Of a stretch of DNA of 64,000 nucleotides, positions 7,909 to 17,165 are shown one piece after another. Origin of the DNA: Vibrio crassostreae (GTDB taxonomy: Bacteria; Pseudomonadota; Gammaproteobacteria; Enterobacterales; Vibrionaceae); NCBI RefSeq assembly GCF_024347415.1, contig NZ_AP025477.1, forward strand, positions 930,001-994,000, in the 5' to 3' direction. Made by a program: the position numbers and the translations under genes. Within the stretch, counting starts at the first letter, position 1. Each line of letters starts with the position of its first letter. The notes below the pieces were generated by a model. That model saw nothing but the letters and a program-made list of their open reading frames with translations, searched no databases and had not been told where the DNA came from.

Positions 7909-9144
7909 ATGGGCTGTTGCGACGCTCCCGGCTTAATGCCAATTGAAGAAGCACTAGACAAGCTGCTATCACCAATCAAACCAATCCAAACGACTTTATC
8001 TCTGCCTCTTGCTGAAGCATTAGGTTATGTCCTTGCTGAAGATATTCTTTCCCCTATTTTCGTACCTCCTTTTGACAACTCAGCAATGGACGGCTATGCA
8101 CTGCGCTTAGCAGACCTTGAAAACGGTAAAATGCTGCCTTTAGCGGGTAAGTCTTTTGCAGGTCAACCTTTTGAAGGTGAATGGCCAGCAAATACCTGTA
8201 TTCGCATTATGACTGGCGCAAAGATCCCGGAAGGGTGCGACGCCGTAATCATGCAAGAAAACACGGTTGAAACTGACGCTGTCATTGAGATTCAACAAGA
8301 CGACATCAAGCTGAACAATAACATTCGTCCTACTGGTGATGACATCAAGCAGGGTGATATCGTACTTAGCCGCGGTGAACGTTTAACACCTCGTGATATT
8401 CCAATGATTGCTTCACTGGGTGTAAGCCACGTTACAGTACTACACAAGCCTAAAGTCGCGTTCTTCTCTACTGGCGATGAACTAAAACCATTAGGCCAGC
8501 CTCTTGAAGACGGTCAGATCTACGACAGCAACCGCTACGGCATTAAACCGCTGATTGAAGCGTTTGGTTGTGAAGCTATCGACCTAGGTATCATCCCAGA
8601 TTGCCCTGCAACGCTTAAAGAGACGTTCGAGAAAGCACAGCAAATAGCAGACGTGGTTGTGACTTCTGGCGGCGTAAGTGTTGGCGAAGCGGATTACACT
8701 AAAGACATTCTTGAAGAACTGGGGCAAATCGGTTTTTGGAAACTTGCAATCAAACCCGGTAAACCGTTCGCATTTGGTGAGTTGGATAACGCGTGGTTCT
8801 GTGGCCTACCGGGTAACCCTGTATCAGCGATGATGACGATGTACGTACTGGTTCAACCTATGCTGGCTAAGCTTGCGGGTCATACCGCGTGGACAGCACC
8901 AGAATCTATTCCTGCTATCACCAAGTCTGCATTCAAAAAAGGCCCAGGCCGTACTGATTACCAACGTGGCATCTACTCGATTGAAAACGGTCAGTTTGTC
9001 GTAGAAACAACCGGTAACCAAAGCTCTGGCGCTTTCCGCTCAATGAGTTTAGCAAACTGCTTTGTGGTACTAGAGCGCGAACGCGGCCGTGTTGAAGTCG
9101 GTGAAACGGTTCAGATCCAACTGTTCAACTCGACGCTTTACTAA
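7909..9144 (+). CDS. moeA: Molybdopterin molybdenumtransferase MoeA
   Basis: It inserts molybdate into adenylylated molybdopterin, the last step of molybdenum cofactor synthesis. The protein has 411 residues, the same length as E. coli MoeA. Visible motifs are PPFDNSAMDGYAL near 58, IMTGAKIPEGCDAVI near 100, the MPT-binding FSTGDEL and SGGVSVGEADYTKDIL regions, and CGLPGNPVSAMMT near 300. The ATG at 7909 (MGCCDAPGLMPIEEAL) follows an AAAGGA ribosome-binding site. An upstream start at 7852 would add a non-conserved Asn/Gln-rich leader. moeB follows after 12 bases. Confidence 0.96.
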   Translation: MGCCDAPGLMPIEEALDKLLSPIKPIQTTLSLPLAEALGYVLAEDILSPIFVPPFDNSAMDGYALRLADLENGKMLPLAGKSFAGQPFEGEWPANTCIRIMTGAKIPEGCDAVIMQENTVETDAVIEIQQDDIKLNNNIRPTGDDIKQGDIVLSRGERLTPRDIPMIASLGVSHVTVLHKPKVAFFSTGDELKPLGQPLEDGQIYDSNRYGIKPLIEAFGCEAIDLGIIPDCPATLKETFEKAQQIADVVVTSGGVSVGEADYTKDILEELGQIGFWKLAIKPGKPFAFGELDNAWFCGLPGNPVSAMMTMYVLVQPMLAKLAGHTAWTAPESIPAITKSAFKKGPGRTDYQRGIYSIENGQFVVETTGNQSSGAFRSMSLANCFVVLERERGRVEVGETVQIQLFNSTLY

Positions 9145-9156
9145 CGAGGCTCACTG

Positions 9157-9906
9157 ATGGAAATACTGTCTGACACAGAGATGCTTCGCTACAACCGCCA
9201 AATCATCCTTAAGCAGTTTGATTTTGAAGGCCAAGAAGCGCTAAAGCAGAGCTCAATCTTAGTATTAGGGGCTGGAGGCTTAGGTTGTGCCTCTGCTCAA
9301 TACCTTGCGACCGCGGGGATTGGTAAGCTGACACTGATCGACGATGATATTGTCGAGCTTTCAAACTTACAGCGACAAGTCCTTCACGCCGATGCTGACA
9401 TTGGTAAGAAGAAAGTCGATTCTGCCGCTGAGTCGCTGCAGGTATTGAACCCTCATCTGACAATTGAAACTGTCGACCACAGGCTTGATGATCAAGCGCT
9501 TGCAAAGTTGATTGAAACTCACTCTCTTGTTCTTGATGCCAGTGACAACGTCGAAACACGTAATCAGTTGAACCGCCTATGTTACGCATCGAAAACACCA
9601 TTAGTCTCTGGTGCTGCGATTCGAATGGAAGGTCAGATTAGCGTATTCACTTATCAAGACGCCGACGCGCCGTGTTATCAGTGCTTGAGTGCTCTATTCG
9701 GCAACGCCGCACTAAGCTGTGTTGAAGCGGGTGTAATGGCACCTGTTGTTGGCATGGTAGGCGCGGCGCAAGCTCTAGAAGCGATTAAGGTGATTGCTAA
9801 ATTCGGGCAACCAAAGCAAGGCAAGCTTTTGATACTCGATGCGATGTCGCACAGCTGGCGTGAGATGAATTTGATGAAAATGCCTAATTGCTCGGTGTGT
9901 GGATAG
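9157..9906 (+). CDS. moeB: Molybdopterin-synthase adenylyltransferase MoeB
   Basis: An E1-like enzyme that adenylates the C-terminus of MoaD so it can be sulfurated for molybdopterin synthesis. The protein has 249 residues, the same as E. coli MoeB. It shows an ATP-binding GAGGLGC (residues 38-44), the arginine-containing NLQRQVLH, DASDNVETR, and two zinc Cys pairs: CYQC near 173 and CSVC at the very C-terminus. It lies 12 bases downstream of moeA and ends at a strong terminator, so the two form an operon. Confidence 0.96.
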   Translation: MEILSDTEMLRYNRQIILKQFDFEGQEALKQSSILVLGAGGLGCASAQYLATAGIGKLTLIDDDIVELSNLQRQVLHADADIGKKKVDSAAESLQVLNPHLTIETVDHRLDDQALAKLIETHSLVLDASDNVETRNQLNRLCYASKTPLVSGAAIRMEGQISVFTYQDADAPCYQCLSALFGNAALSCVEAGVMAPVVGMVGAAQALEAIKVIAKFGQPKQGKLLILDAMSHSWREMNLMKMPNCSVCG

Positions 9907-9937
9907 ACTAAACCATCTTCCTCTTATCGAGAGCCTA

Positions 9938-9967
9938 AGCCTTGACTATAAGTCAGGGCTTTTTTAT
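9938..9967 (+). terminator. Rho-independent terminator of moeAB
   Basis: The stem AGCCTTGACT/AGTCAGGGCT (one mismatch or wobble) with a 3-base loop is followed by six Ts. Confidence 0.88.
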
Positions 9968-10159
9968 TCCTGAAGTTTAGCTTCTACTCAGGGTTATCAA
10001 TTTGAAATAATTATTAAGGGATTAGTTTCATTTGAATTCTCATTTTGAGAAAACAACAAGAACTTGAATTATCAAAAATAAAAACATATAAAATCATAAG
10101 CTTAAAAATGGCACATTACTTGATTAAGTATCTAGACCTTCCATCACAAGGATGTAGAT

Positions 10160-12343
10160 ATGAGAATTACAACGTTAAGTTTGCTATTAAGTGCGCCATT
10201 GGTCGCCAACGCAGCGCCATTCGATACCTGCCCTAGTAAGGCATTTTTGTTTCAATCAAGTCCCGTTGAAATTTGGTCCGTCAATTTAGTTACTGGTTTT
10301 ACAGAAATACTCGAAGACGATACTGGTATGAGTATCGGCATAAATGCTGTCGGCTTTAATTTCAACGACAGGTATATTTACGGTTACGACACTACTAATA
10401 AACGTTTGGTCCGCCTTGGTGAGGATTTCCAAGCACAAGTTATAAATACCAGTGGCTTACCCACCGCTCATACCTTCTATGTCGGTGATGTCTATGAACA
10501 CGTCTATTACCTATATCGTAAGAATAAGGGCTTGTTCACTGTAGATTTGACACCATTAAGTACCGATCCAAACGCAGTCGTTACTGTTAACAAAGTTCCG
10601 AATAGTCCAGCAACACTTAATCTAACCGACTTTGCTTTTCACCCCAGCGATGGTTGGCTGTATGGAATCGACAATAATACTGGTCATTTATACCAAATAG
10701 ACCCTGGAACTGGTGGTGAAACCTATATCGGCGACCCTGGACAAGATGAGGTATTTGGCGACCCTATGACCAAGTCCAATGGCAATACTGTTGTCGGAAC
10801 ATTCGGTGCTGGGTACTTTGATGTAAATGGCTACTACTATGTTTCACGAAATGAAGACGGCAAAGTTTACAGAATAGATTTGTCTCCTGGCAATGCTGAT
10901 AACATTGCAGCCGGTATTGTTCCCGCAGTGGAGTTTATTTCAAATGGCCCAGCTTCTGATAAAAACGATGGCGCTCGTTGTGCGAACGCGCCTGTTGTAG
11001 ATGAAGATTCGAACATCGACTTCGGTGACGCGCCAGACAGCTACCTAACGTTACTGGCGAGCAATGGCCCTCGACATGAACTCGATGGCATCACCTGGTT
11101 AGGTACAACGCCTCCAGATGCGGATCTAGATGGTTATGTCACACCTCAATCAGATGAAACTGTCGGGGTGGATGATGAATGGGCAAACGGTGGTATCGGT
11201 TTTGTTACCGCACTTGAAGCCGGACTTGATTCAAAAGTGGTGATTGAAGCATCAACAACCGGTTACCTTTCAGCTTGGATCGACTGGAACCAAGATGGCA
11301 GCTTCGATGGTGCTAACGAACAAGTATTTACCGACTACCAATTGGATGCTGGTGAAAACGATCTGTTCCTAAATGTCGATATCAACGCACTAACGGGGAC
11401 TACTTGGGCTCGCTTCAGATTCAGCCAACAAACCAACCTGAACTACTTTGGAGGTTCAACCTCTGGTGAGGTAGTTGATATTCAAGTTGATGTTCTTAAC
11501 GACGGCGCCACAGCCCGTTACTTCCCAAGTGCTTCTGGTTACGCAACCTTGGCGTATGAAGATAACTGGCCTTATAAAGCCGACTACGACATGAATGATG
11601 CTGTGATTATGTATCGCATCACAGAGATCTTAAAAGACGGAAAAGTCGTAAAATCCACCATCGACGGTCGCTTAGCTGCAGTTGGTGCAGACTATAGAAA
11701 TGGCTTCGCCGTTCGCTTGCCAAACTTAGCACCATCATCAGTAGACAGCGGTAACTCGTACATGAAACACAATGGTGTCTTTACTGACTTGGACATGGAG
11801 GAAGGACGTAGTGAGGCGATATTTGTTGCCGCCGAGGACTTAACTTCGAAAATAGACACGTCATGTACTTTCTACCGAACCAGTAACTCATGTAAAGAAA
11901 GTGAGCAGTTCTCTTTCCAAATCGGTATCAGCTTGTCTGACTCAGGTATCAGTACCGACACATGGACAGACATGCCTTACGACCCGTTCATCTTTGCAAC
12001 ACCGGGTTACTATCACGGTGAAAATCTACCTCTGCACCCAGGGCGCAGTTGGGAAGTTCACTTGCCAGACCAAGCACCAACAGAAGCCTTTGATACGACT
12101 AATCTCTTTGAGGCTGGATTAGGTGTCGATGACAGTAATCCATCAACAGGTAAATATTTCAAAACAGCAGAGAACCACCCTTGGGCACTGATCATTACGT
12201 CAACCGATGAATGGGAATGGCCGCTAGAGTATGTGGATATTGTTACCGCTTACCCTGAGTTCAAACAATACGCAGAGTCCGGTGGTGACACGAACCAGAC
12301 ATGGCACCAATCACCAGCAGACAATCAACGCTACGAACCTTAA
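10160..12343 (+). CDS. Secreted LruC-domain protein
   Basis: Large exported protein of 727 residues. A signal peptide ends at VANAAPF (about residue 19). Residues about 25-270 form a beta-propeller-like repeat region (FHPSDGWLYGID, YGYDTTNKRLV) of the DUF6923 kind. A GEVED-like Ig module follows at about 340-455 (WIDWNQDGSFDGANEQVF ... SGEVVDIQVDV). The C-terminal part is the LruC domain, recognised by YEDNWPYKADYDMNDAVI near 470 and by the FATPGYYHGENLPLHPG segment. LruC was named from a Leptospira antigen; its function is unknown. A lipoprotein gene begins 11 bases later, so the two probably act together at the cell surface. The start at 10160 has an AAGGA site. Confidence 0.85.
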   Translation: MRITTLSLLLSAPLVANAAPFDTCPSKAFLFQSSPVEIWSVNLVTGFTEILEDDTGMSIGINAVGFNFNDRYIYGYDTTNKRLVRLGEDFQAQVINTSGLPTAHTFYVGDVYEHVYYLYRKNKGLFTVDLTPLSTDPNAVVTVNKVPNSPATLNLTDFAFHPSDGWLYGIDNNTGHLYQIDPGTGGETYIGDPGQDEVFGDPMTKSNGNTVVGTFGAGYFDVNGYYYVSRNEDGKVYRIDLSPGNADNIAAGIVPAVEFISNGPASDKNDGARCANAPVVDEDSNIDFGDAPDSYLTLLASNGPRHELDGITWLGTTPPDADLDGYVTPQSDETVGVDDEWANGGIGFVTALEAGLDSKVVIEASTTGYLSAWIDWNQDGSFDGANEQVFTDYQLDAGENDLFLNVDINALTGTTWARFRFSQQTNLNYFGGSTSGEVVDIQVDVLNDGATARYFPSASGYATLAYEDNWPYKADYDMNDAVIMYRITEILKDGKVVKSTIDGRLAAVGADYRNGFAVRLPNLAPSSVDSGNSYMKHNGVFTDLDMEEGRSEAIFVAAEDLTSKIDTSCTFYRTSNSCKESEQFSFQIGISLSDSGISTDTWTDMPYDPFIFATPGYYHGENLPLHPGRSWEVHLPDQAPTEAFDTTNLFEAGLGVDDSNPSTGKYFKTAENHPWALIITSTDEWEWPLEYVDIVTAYPEFKQYAESGGDTNQTWHQSPADNQRYEP

Positions 12344-12354
12344 GGAGAAACGTT

Positions 12355-12960
12355 ATGACTATTCACAATAAACACTATCAAGAAACTCATTGCGTTGATT
12401 CGAGTCGCAACCTAGCTAAGGAAGATGGTATGTCTGCACACAGAACTTGGAACATGAAGAAATCGTTGACTGTTATTCTCGCTGTCACTCCACTGATATT
12501 AGTTGGGTGTGGAGGAGGAGGTGGTGGCGGTAGTGCATCGACACCATCTCCAGCAACACCGTCGACGCCAGCAGCGCCTTCAACTCCAGTAACAGGAACG
12601 ACATCTCCAGCGACAAATGCAGCAGCGACACCAATCTATACGATGGCCGATGTAGTCGTACCCGACGGCTTTGATTACAGCTCTATTGAGCAGTTTGATA
12701 TCGACATCGACATCAGCAACATTTCAACGGCTCGCTCCTTTGTCACGGTTTATAGCCGTTTCAGCACAAGGGATGACTCGACCTTTAAACCGGACTATTC
12801 GAGTAAAGTGATTGCCGGCTCGTTAAATAATGGGGTATTCGCGTCTAACTTTACGGCTCCAGTCAATCACGAATCACTGTTGGTCGAAATTTGGTTTTAT
12901 GACGGTCAGCCACCATTACAACAATTGGTATCGAGTAGTGATTCTCAGATAGTTTGGTAA
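12355..12960 (+). CDS. Lipoprotein partner of the LruC-domain protein
   Basis: Exported lipoprotein with the lipobox LILVGC, then a run of glycines and a long Ser/Thr/Pro/Ala linker (STPSPATPSTPAAPSTP). A small C-terminal domain of about 110 residues follows that I do not recognise (FDIDIDISNIS, SRFSTRDDSTF). Such a linker would hold the domain away from the membrane. The start is ambiguous. ATG 12355 has the best ribosome-binding site (AAGGAG) but leaves a 34-residue N-region before MKKSLTVIL. ATG 12430 (MSAHRTWNMKK) also has AAGGAAG and gives a normal lipoprotein signal; ATG 12454 is a third option. It is coupled to the LruC gene upstream. Confidence 0.75.
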   Translation: MTIHNKHYQETHCVDSSRNLAKEDGMSAHRTWNMKKSLTVILAVTPLILVGCGGGGGGGSASTPSPATPSTPAAPSTPVTGTTSPATNAAATPIYTMADVVVPDGFDYSSIEQFDIDIDISNISTARSFVTVYSRFSTRDDSTFKPDYSSKVIAGSLNNGVFASNFTAPVNHESLLVEIWFYDGQPPLQQLVSSSDSQIVW

Positions 12961-13014
12961 TCGGCGGAGACAGTTTGGTCGTCAACAGATGAAAAACTGA
13001 TTCTGTATCAATCC

Positions 13015-13041
13015 AAAGTGAGCAGAGATGCTCACTTTTTG
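13015..13041 (+). terminator. Rho-independent terminator of the LruC-lipoprotein unit
   Basis: The perfect 10-bp stem AAAGTGAGCA/TGCTCACTTT with a 4-base loop is followed by Ts. Confidence 0.9.
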
Positions 13042-13144
13042 ATCGTATAAGAATGGATAGCCACTCAAACTTTCTGATTGATTACATTCACTTTACTGCC
13101 AATCTGACTTATCTTTTCAATATAACCTTCAAAGACTTACTCTC

Positions 13145-13459
13145 ATGAAACAGTTAAAAATAGGTCTATTTATCTTAATGTGTGGTGTCGGTGTACTGTT
13201 GGCCCTCACCTACTTCCCTTTAACCTCAGAAACAGGGCAACGTGTTCAAGCCAAAGTGATTTCTAACACGCTCACTCAGTCACTAGACGGACATAGGCGC
13301 TACCTCACGGTTGAAACTCAAAACAACGAAATATTTCGCGTTTCCATTCCACCAACAACAGACTGCCCTCTTGATTCTGTGGTCGCGCTTGATACATTAA
13401 ACAATAAAATAACCGGACAAAGCAGCTATCAGTTCATCCACTGTAGAACAGCGCCTTAG
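13145..13459 (+). CDS. Small membrane-anchored hypothetical protein
   Basis: A 104-residue protein with one N-terminal hydrophobic helix (IGLFILMCGVGVLLALTYF, residues 6-24) and a short hydrophilic domain predicted to be periplasmic. The domain has two cysteines (TTDCPLD and IHCRTAP) that could form a disulfide. I do not recognise the family. It lies 20 bases before the sulfurtransferase gene in the same direction, so the two may be co-transcribed. Confidence 0.65.
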   Translation: MKQLKIGLFILMCGVGVLLALTYFPLTSETGQRVQAKVISNTLTQSLDGHRRYLTVETQNNEIFRVSIPPTTDCPLDSVVALDTLNNKITGQSSYQFIHCRTAP

Positions 13460-13479
13460 TCGTCGATATAACAACAAGA

Positions 13480-14343
13480 ATGGATATAAGAAGAATGACT
13501 CAGCCACTCATTTCACCAGAACAACTTCAACAACGTTTGCTAGAAGAAAACAACATTATAATCCTAGATGCCAGTATCGAATTTCAGATCCCAAGTGAGT
13601 CAGAAAAGATCAAAGGACAAATGATTCCTGGGGCTATTCGTTTTGACTACGATAAAGACTTTTGTAACAAGCACACTTTGCTTCCTCACATGTTCCCGAC
13701 CGAAAAACACTTCAACACTCGCGCAAAAGAAATTGGCATCAATCAAGACAGTACGGTTGTGGTTTACGATAACTCAGGAACCTTCGCATCCCCTCGTGCG
13801 TGGTGGATGTTTATGGCAATGGGACACAACGACGTATACATCTTAGATGGCGGTTTGCCAGCTTGGATCGAAGCCAGTTACGCGACCGAGACTGACTATC
13901 GAACCGAAGTAAAAGTGGGTGATTTTGAAGGCAATATTCAAGACAACTATTTTGTTACTGCTCAGCAGATTGAAGGTTATTCCACTGCCAAAAGCGCAAA
14001 CATTGTCGATGCTCGTTCTCAAGCTCGCTTCGATTCAGAAGTTCCTGAGCCACGTGAAGGCTTACGTAGTGGCCATATACCGAATTCGATTTGCCTACCA
14101 TTTGCCCAAGTGCTCGATAACGGTAAGTTAAAGCCTCAAGAAGAGCTCGTCGATATCTTTTCAACGTTGCAATTAACCCCTTCTCAGCCGATGTTCTTTA
14201 GTTGTGGTTCTGGAGTAACAGCCTGCATCATATTATTAGCCGCTAAACTGGCCGGATATTCAGGTGAAATGGGCGTTTATGATGGCTCATGGACTGAATG
14301 GGGCGCTAACGAGAAATTACCCATCGCTGTGACTAAAAGGTAA
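13480..14343 (+). CDS. sseA: 3-mercaptopyruvate/thiosulfate sulfurtransferase (SseA-like)
   Basis: Two-domain rhodanese enzyme that moves sulfur from mercaptopyruvate or thiosulfate to an acceptor. An inactive N-terminal rhodanese domain (about 10-145, with IPGAIRFDYDKDF and the WWMF segment) is followed by a catalytic one (about 170-285). The active-site loop SCGSGVTAC matches the CG(S/T)GVTA pattern of mercaptopyruvate sulfurtransferases rather than that of thiosulfate rhodaneses. The length is close to E. coli SseA. The start may be 13480 (MDIRRMTQ) or 13495 (MTQPLISPEQ); neither has a strong ribosome-binding site, and the second begins nearer the conserved region. Confidence 0.9.
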   Translation: MDIRRMTQPLISPEQLQQRLLEENNIIILDASIEFQIPSESEKIKGQMIPGAIRFDYDKDFCNKHTLLPHMFPTEKHFNTRAKEIGINQDSTVVVYDNSGTFASPRAWWMFMAMGHNDVYILDGGLPAWIEASYATETDYRTEVKVGDFEGNIQDNYFVTAQQIEGYSTAKSANIVDARSQARFDSEVPEPREGLRSGHIPNSICLPFAQVLDNGKLKPQEELVDIFSTLQLTPSQPMFFSCGSGVTACIILLAAKLAGYSGEMGVYDGSWTEWGANEKLPIAVTKR

Positions 14344-14726
14344 TTCAACTTCGCTTACTGCCACTGTTAGAATATGCTGCGCATGCATAAAGAGCTTACT
14401 CGTAGTGATGACTTAACGTCTCACACAGTAAGCTCTTTGCTTTGCGGTAATGCTACGTCGTTTGAAAACAAATCTGGATTTACTCGGTTGCTTTTAATCT
14501 ATAGCGATTTATTGACCATAAACCGTGATTAATCTTGGGTAAATCGTTATCAATGTGGTGAATAATAATATTTCACTCAAGAATCTCTGCTCGTAGTCGT
14601 TACACTATTTAATCATTGATACTGTCATCATTGATGTTTGTATCTTTCGTTGCACGAATCACGCTGACGACCCAATAGTTTGTCACTTGCACTCTGTTAA
14701 AAGTAGTAACCAACAAAAGGCATCTC
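14344..14726. other. Intergenic region with a long-looped inverted repeat
   Basis: 383 bases with no convincing gene. AAAGAGCTTACT (14389-14400) pairs perfectly with AGTAAGCTCTTT (14427-14438). It could end the sulfurtransferase transcript but lacks a U-run. The rest is AT-rich and probably carries the promoter of the GGDEF-EAL gene. Confidence 0.5.
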
Positions 14727-17030
14727 ATGGCTCTATTTAAGAAAAATATCTGGTCGCTGTACGCGTTGATCGTACTACTGACCCTGATACTTTTCGCCGC
14801 GTTGGGCGTAACTAAATGGCAAGCCAACAGAGATGACTTCACCCAACAACAACATATCCAAGTCGAGCTGTTTTCGAGCTCTGTAAGCTCACTCTTGACC
14901 AGTCAAGAGGCACTGCTTGAAGTGGTTGGGCACCAACTCGCCCAGCAGTCTGACTTCACTCGTACTGCCTCCATTCAAATTCGACCAATACTGGATAAAC
15001 TGCTAGATACTCACCCTGCGATTGCAGCGTTTGGCTTGTTGAACACCGACGGTGACTACCTCTCGATCAGCTCAAATCTCCAACTTGCGAATCAAAGGAA
15101 CTTGCTTCAATACGCGCCAACGAAAGACTCCTTTTTAGACGCCCTATCAAGCAGTAGCATGGTGCTTGGCCGTACCTATTTTCAAGAATCGTTGAATAGC
15201 TTGGTTATCCCGCTGAGAAAATCCATTTCGATCGATGGTAATAAAATCGATGCAGTAATGACCGCAGGGCTGCGGTTAGACGCCACGATCGTATTTGAAA
15301 ATAATGCTCACGCCGGAAGTTTCAATACACTAAGCCTGATCAGAACAGACAGTTATCGCCAGTTTTATTCGAGTGATATCGAATCTGAGAGTGCATATTC
15401 CTCTCCAGTCGGCAAAGATGTCCTACAACGTATTGCACGGACCTTTACCGACCACTTCGGAATCAGCGTGCAAGAAGCGATGAATGGGCAAGAAACCTAC
15501 TCTTTTGTCGTCGACGATGAACAATACCACTCTTTAATGAGCGCAAAATACATCCCAAACTACAAATTATGGGTGGTTGGACGTACGGATTTAACTCACG
15601 TCGATAGCATATTTATACAAGAGTTCAGCATTCTTTTCGTTGCCTTTATTTTTCTTCAATTTGGTTTCTACTTTTTGGTTAAGTCGATTGCCAAGAACGA
15701 ACAACGCACTCGTAGCCAACTCATTTATCAGGCTAACCATGATCCATTAACCTCTCTACCAAACCGCTTGTACATGCGTAAAAATATTGGTAAATGGATT
15801 GAGGATGAGTCAGAGCAGTTCTCGCTGTTGTTTATTGATATCGATAACTTTAAATGTGTCAATGATACCCACGGACACGACTTCGGCGACAAGGTGCTCA
15901 AACAAATAGCTTTGCGTTTGATGCGATTCCGATCTCGACTCAGCCTCTTAGTACGTGAATCAAGCGATGAGTTTTTGTTCTTAACGCCATTGTCGAATGA
16001 AGCTGAGGTAAAACGACTCGCCAAGCGTATTATTGAAGTACTTTCTCAACCTTATGAAGTTGAAAGCGCTCAGTTTTTGTTAGGTTGCAGCATCGGCGTA
16101 GCTCGTTTCCCTGAACACGGGAAAGATCTAGACAGTTTATTACGTTCTGCCGATATTTCGATGTACAAAGCGAAACAACAGCAAAACTCATACAGTATTT
16201 TCACAACGGAAATGCAAGATGCGCACCTCTACAAAATGAAAGTAGAACAAAGGCTACGCATCGCTATCGAGAAACAAACGCTGTTCATGGTTTTTCAACC
16301 GCTAGTTCGTGCAAATGAAAGTATTCATGGTGTAGAAGCACTCGTTCGCTGGATTGATGACGAATTGGGTTTTGTACCGCCAGATGTCTTCATACCGGTT
16401 GCTGAGAACACAGGCTTAATGCAAAAACTGGGTACTTTTATTATTGAGTCCAGCATTATGCAGATCGCCCACTTGCACAGAACAACGGAACAAAAGATCG
16501 GGCTGTCGATCAACATATCAGTTCGTCAGTTTTCTCATCAATCTTTCTCTGAGCACCTGTTCGCGACACTAGAAAAGTATCAACTCTCTCCTAGCTGTTT
16601 AACGCTAGAAATTACAGAGAGCTTGTTCATTGAAGATGTAACTTTAGTGAAACCAACTTTTGAAGCCCTCAAAGAGAAGAATATAAAGATCTCTTTAGAT
16701 GATTTCGGTACTGGCTATTCATCACTGAGTATGTTGAAAGCACTCCCTATCGATGAACTTAAGATCGACAAAAGCTTTATTGAAAATATTGCGGTGGATC
16801 AGCAATCATTAACTATGGTTCAAAACATCATCGCAATCGGCAAGAACTTTGGCATGGTGGTATTGGCTGAAGGCGTAGAATCAAACGAACACTTCGCGAT
16901 TCTAAAGGCGTGTGGATGTGACTTAATGCAAGGCTATTACTTCTCTCGCCCTATTCCTTACGATGAGCTGTGTGAGTATCTAGCACCAACTCAGGTTGAG
17001 ACAATAGAACAACCAGAACCGACGGCATAA
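14727..17030 (+). CDS. Membrane GGDEF-EAL protein, probably a c-di-GMP phosphodiesterase
   Basis: Inner-membrane protein of 767 residues. One helix at about 9-28 and a second at about 300-320 flank a Cache-like periplasmic sensor region. The GGDEF domain (about 335-500) has the conserved NHDPLTSLPNR entry and FIDIDNFKCVND, but the signature is ESSDEF instead of GGDEF, so cyclase activity is unlikely. The EAL domain (about 515-755) keeps EALVRW, NISVRQ, EITES, DDFGTGYSSL, KIDKSFI and EGVES, all the metal and catalytic positions I can check, so it should degrade c-di-GMP. The degenerate GGDEF may bind GTP as an activator. It stands alone between its own promoter gap and a bidirectional terminator. 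Confidence 0.92.
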   Translation: MALFKKNIWSLYALIVLLTLILFAALGVTKWQANRDDFTQQQHIQVELFSSSVSSLLTSQEALLEVVGHQLAQQSDFTRTASIQIRPILDKLLDTHPAIAAFGLLNTDGDYLSISSNLQLANQRNLLQYAPTKDSFLDALSSSSMVLGRTYFQESLNSLVIPLRKSISIDGNKIDAVMTAGLRLDATIVFENNAHAGSFNTLSLIRTDSYRQFYSSDIESESAYSSPVGKDVLQRIARTFTDHFGISVQEAMNGQETYSFVVDDEQYHSLMSAKYIPNYKLWVVGRTDLTHVDSIFIQEFSILFVAFIFLQFGFYFLVKSIAKNEQRTRSQLIYQANHDPLTSLPNRLYMRKNIGKWIEDESEQFSLLFIDIDNFKCVNDTHGHDFGDKVLKQIALRLMRFRSRLSLLVRESSDEFLFLTPLSNEAEVKRLAKRIIEVLSQPYEVESAQFLLGCSIGVARFPEHGKDLDSLLRSADISMYKAKQQQNSYSIFTTEMQDAHLYKMKVEQRLRIAIEKQTLFMVFQPLVRANESIHGVEALVRWIDDELGFVPPDVFIPVAENTGLMQKLGTFIIESSIMQIAHLHRTTEQKIGLSINISVRQFSHQSFSEHLFATLEKYQLSPSCLTLEITESLFIEDVTLVKPTFEALKEKNIKISLDDFGTGYSSLSMLKALPIDELKIDKSFIENIAVDQQSLTMVQNIIAIGKNFGMVVLAEGVESNEHFAILKACGCDLMQGYYFSRPIPYDELCEYLAPTQVETIEQPEPTA

Positions 17031-17073
17031 CTGTCAGTTAATCTCACCCAGCTCGCGAATAACGCGATCAATC

Positions 17074-17105
17074 AAAAAAGGGAGCCTAAACAGGCTCCCT
17101 TTTTT
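17074..17105. terminator. Bidirectional terminator between the GGDEF-EAL gene and the tad operon
   Basis: AAAAAAGGGAGCC and GGCTCCCTTTTTT form a 13-bp stem with a 6-base loop and run into T tracts on both strands. It can end both converging units. Confidence 0.93.
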
Positions 17106-17165
17106 ATACACCGCTCAACATCGCGGCCCAAAAAATAAAAACACAGACAATGAAAACAAAACCCA

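Noticed and set aside
9209..9601. 130-residue frame antisense to moeB
   Set aside because: Shadow of a real gene; Gln/Arg-rich translation typical of reversed coding sequence.
10045..10236. Plus-strand 63-residue frame overlapping the start of the LruC gene
   Set aside because: It overlaps the signal-peptide region of a clear gene in another frame and has no family resemblance.
14389..14438. Terminator of the sulfurtransferase gene
   Set aside because: The 12-bp stem has a 26-base loop and no T run, so it is described only within the intergenic entry.
14609..14842. Minus-strand 77-residue frame before the GGDEF-EAL gene
   Set aside because: It runs antisense into the start of a well-supported gene and has no ribosome-binding site.
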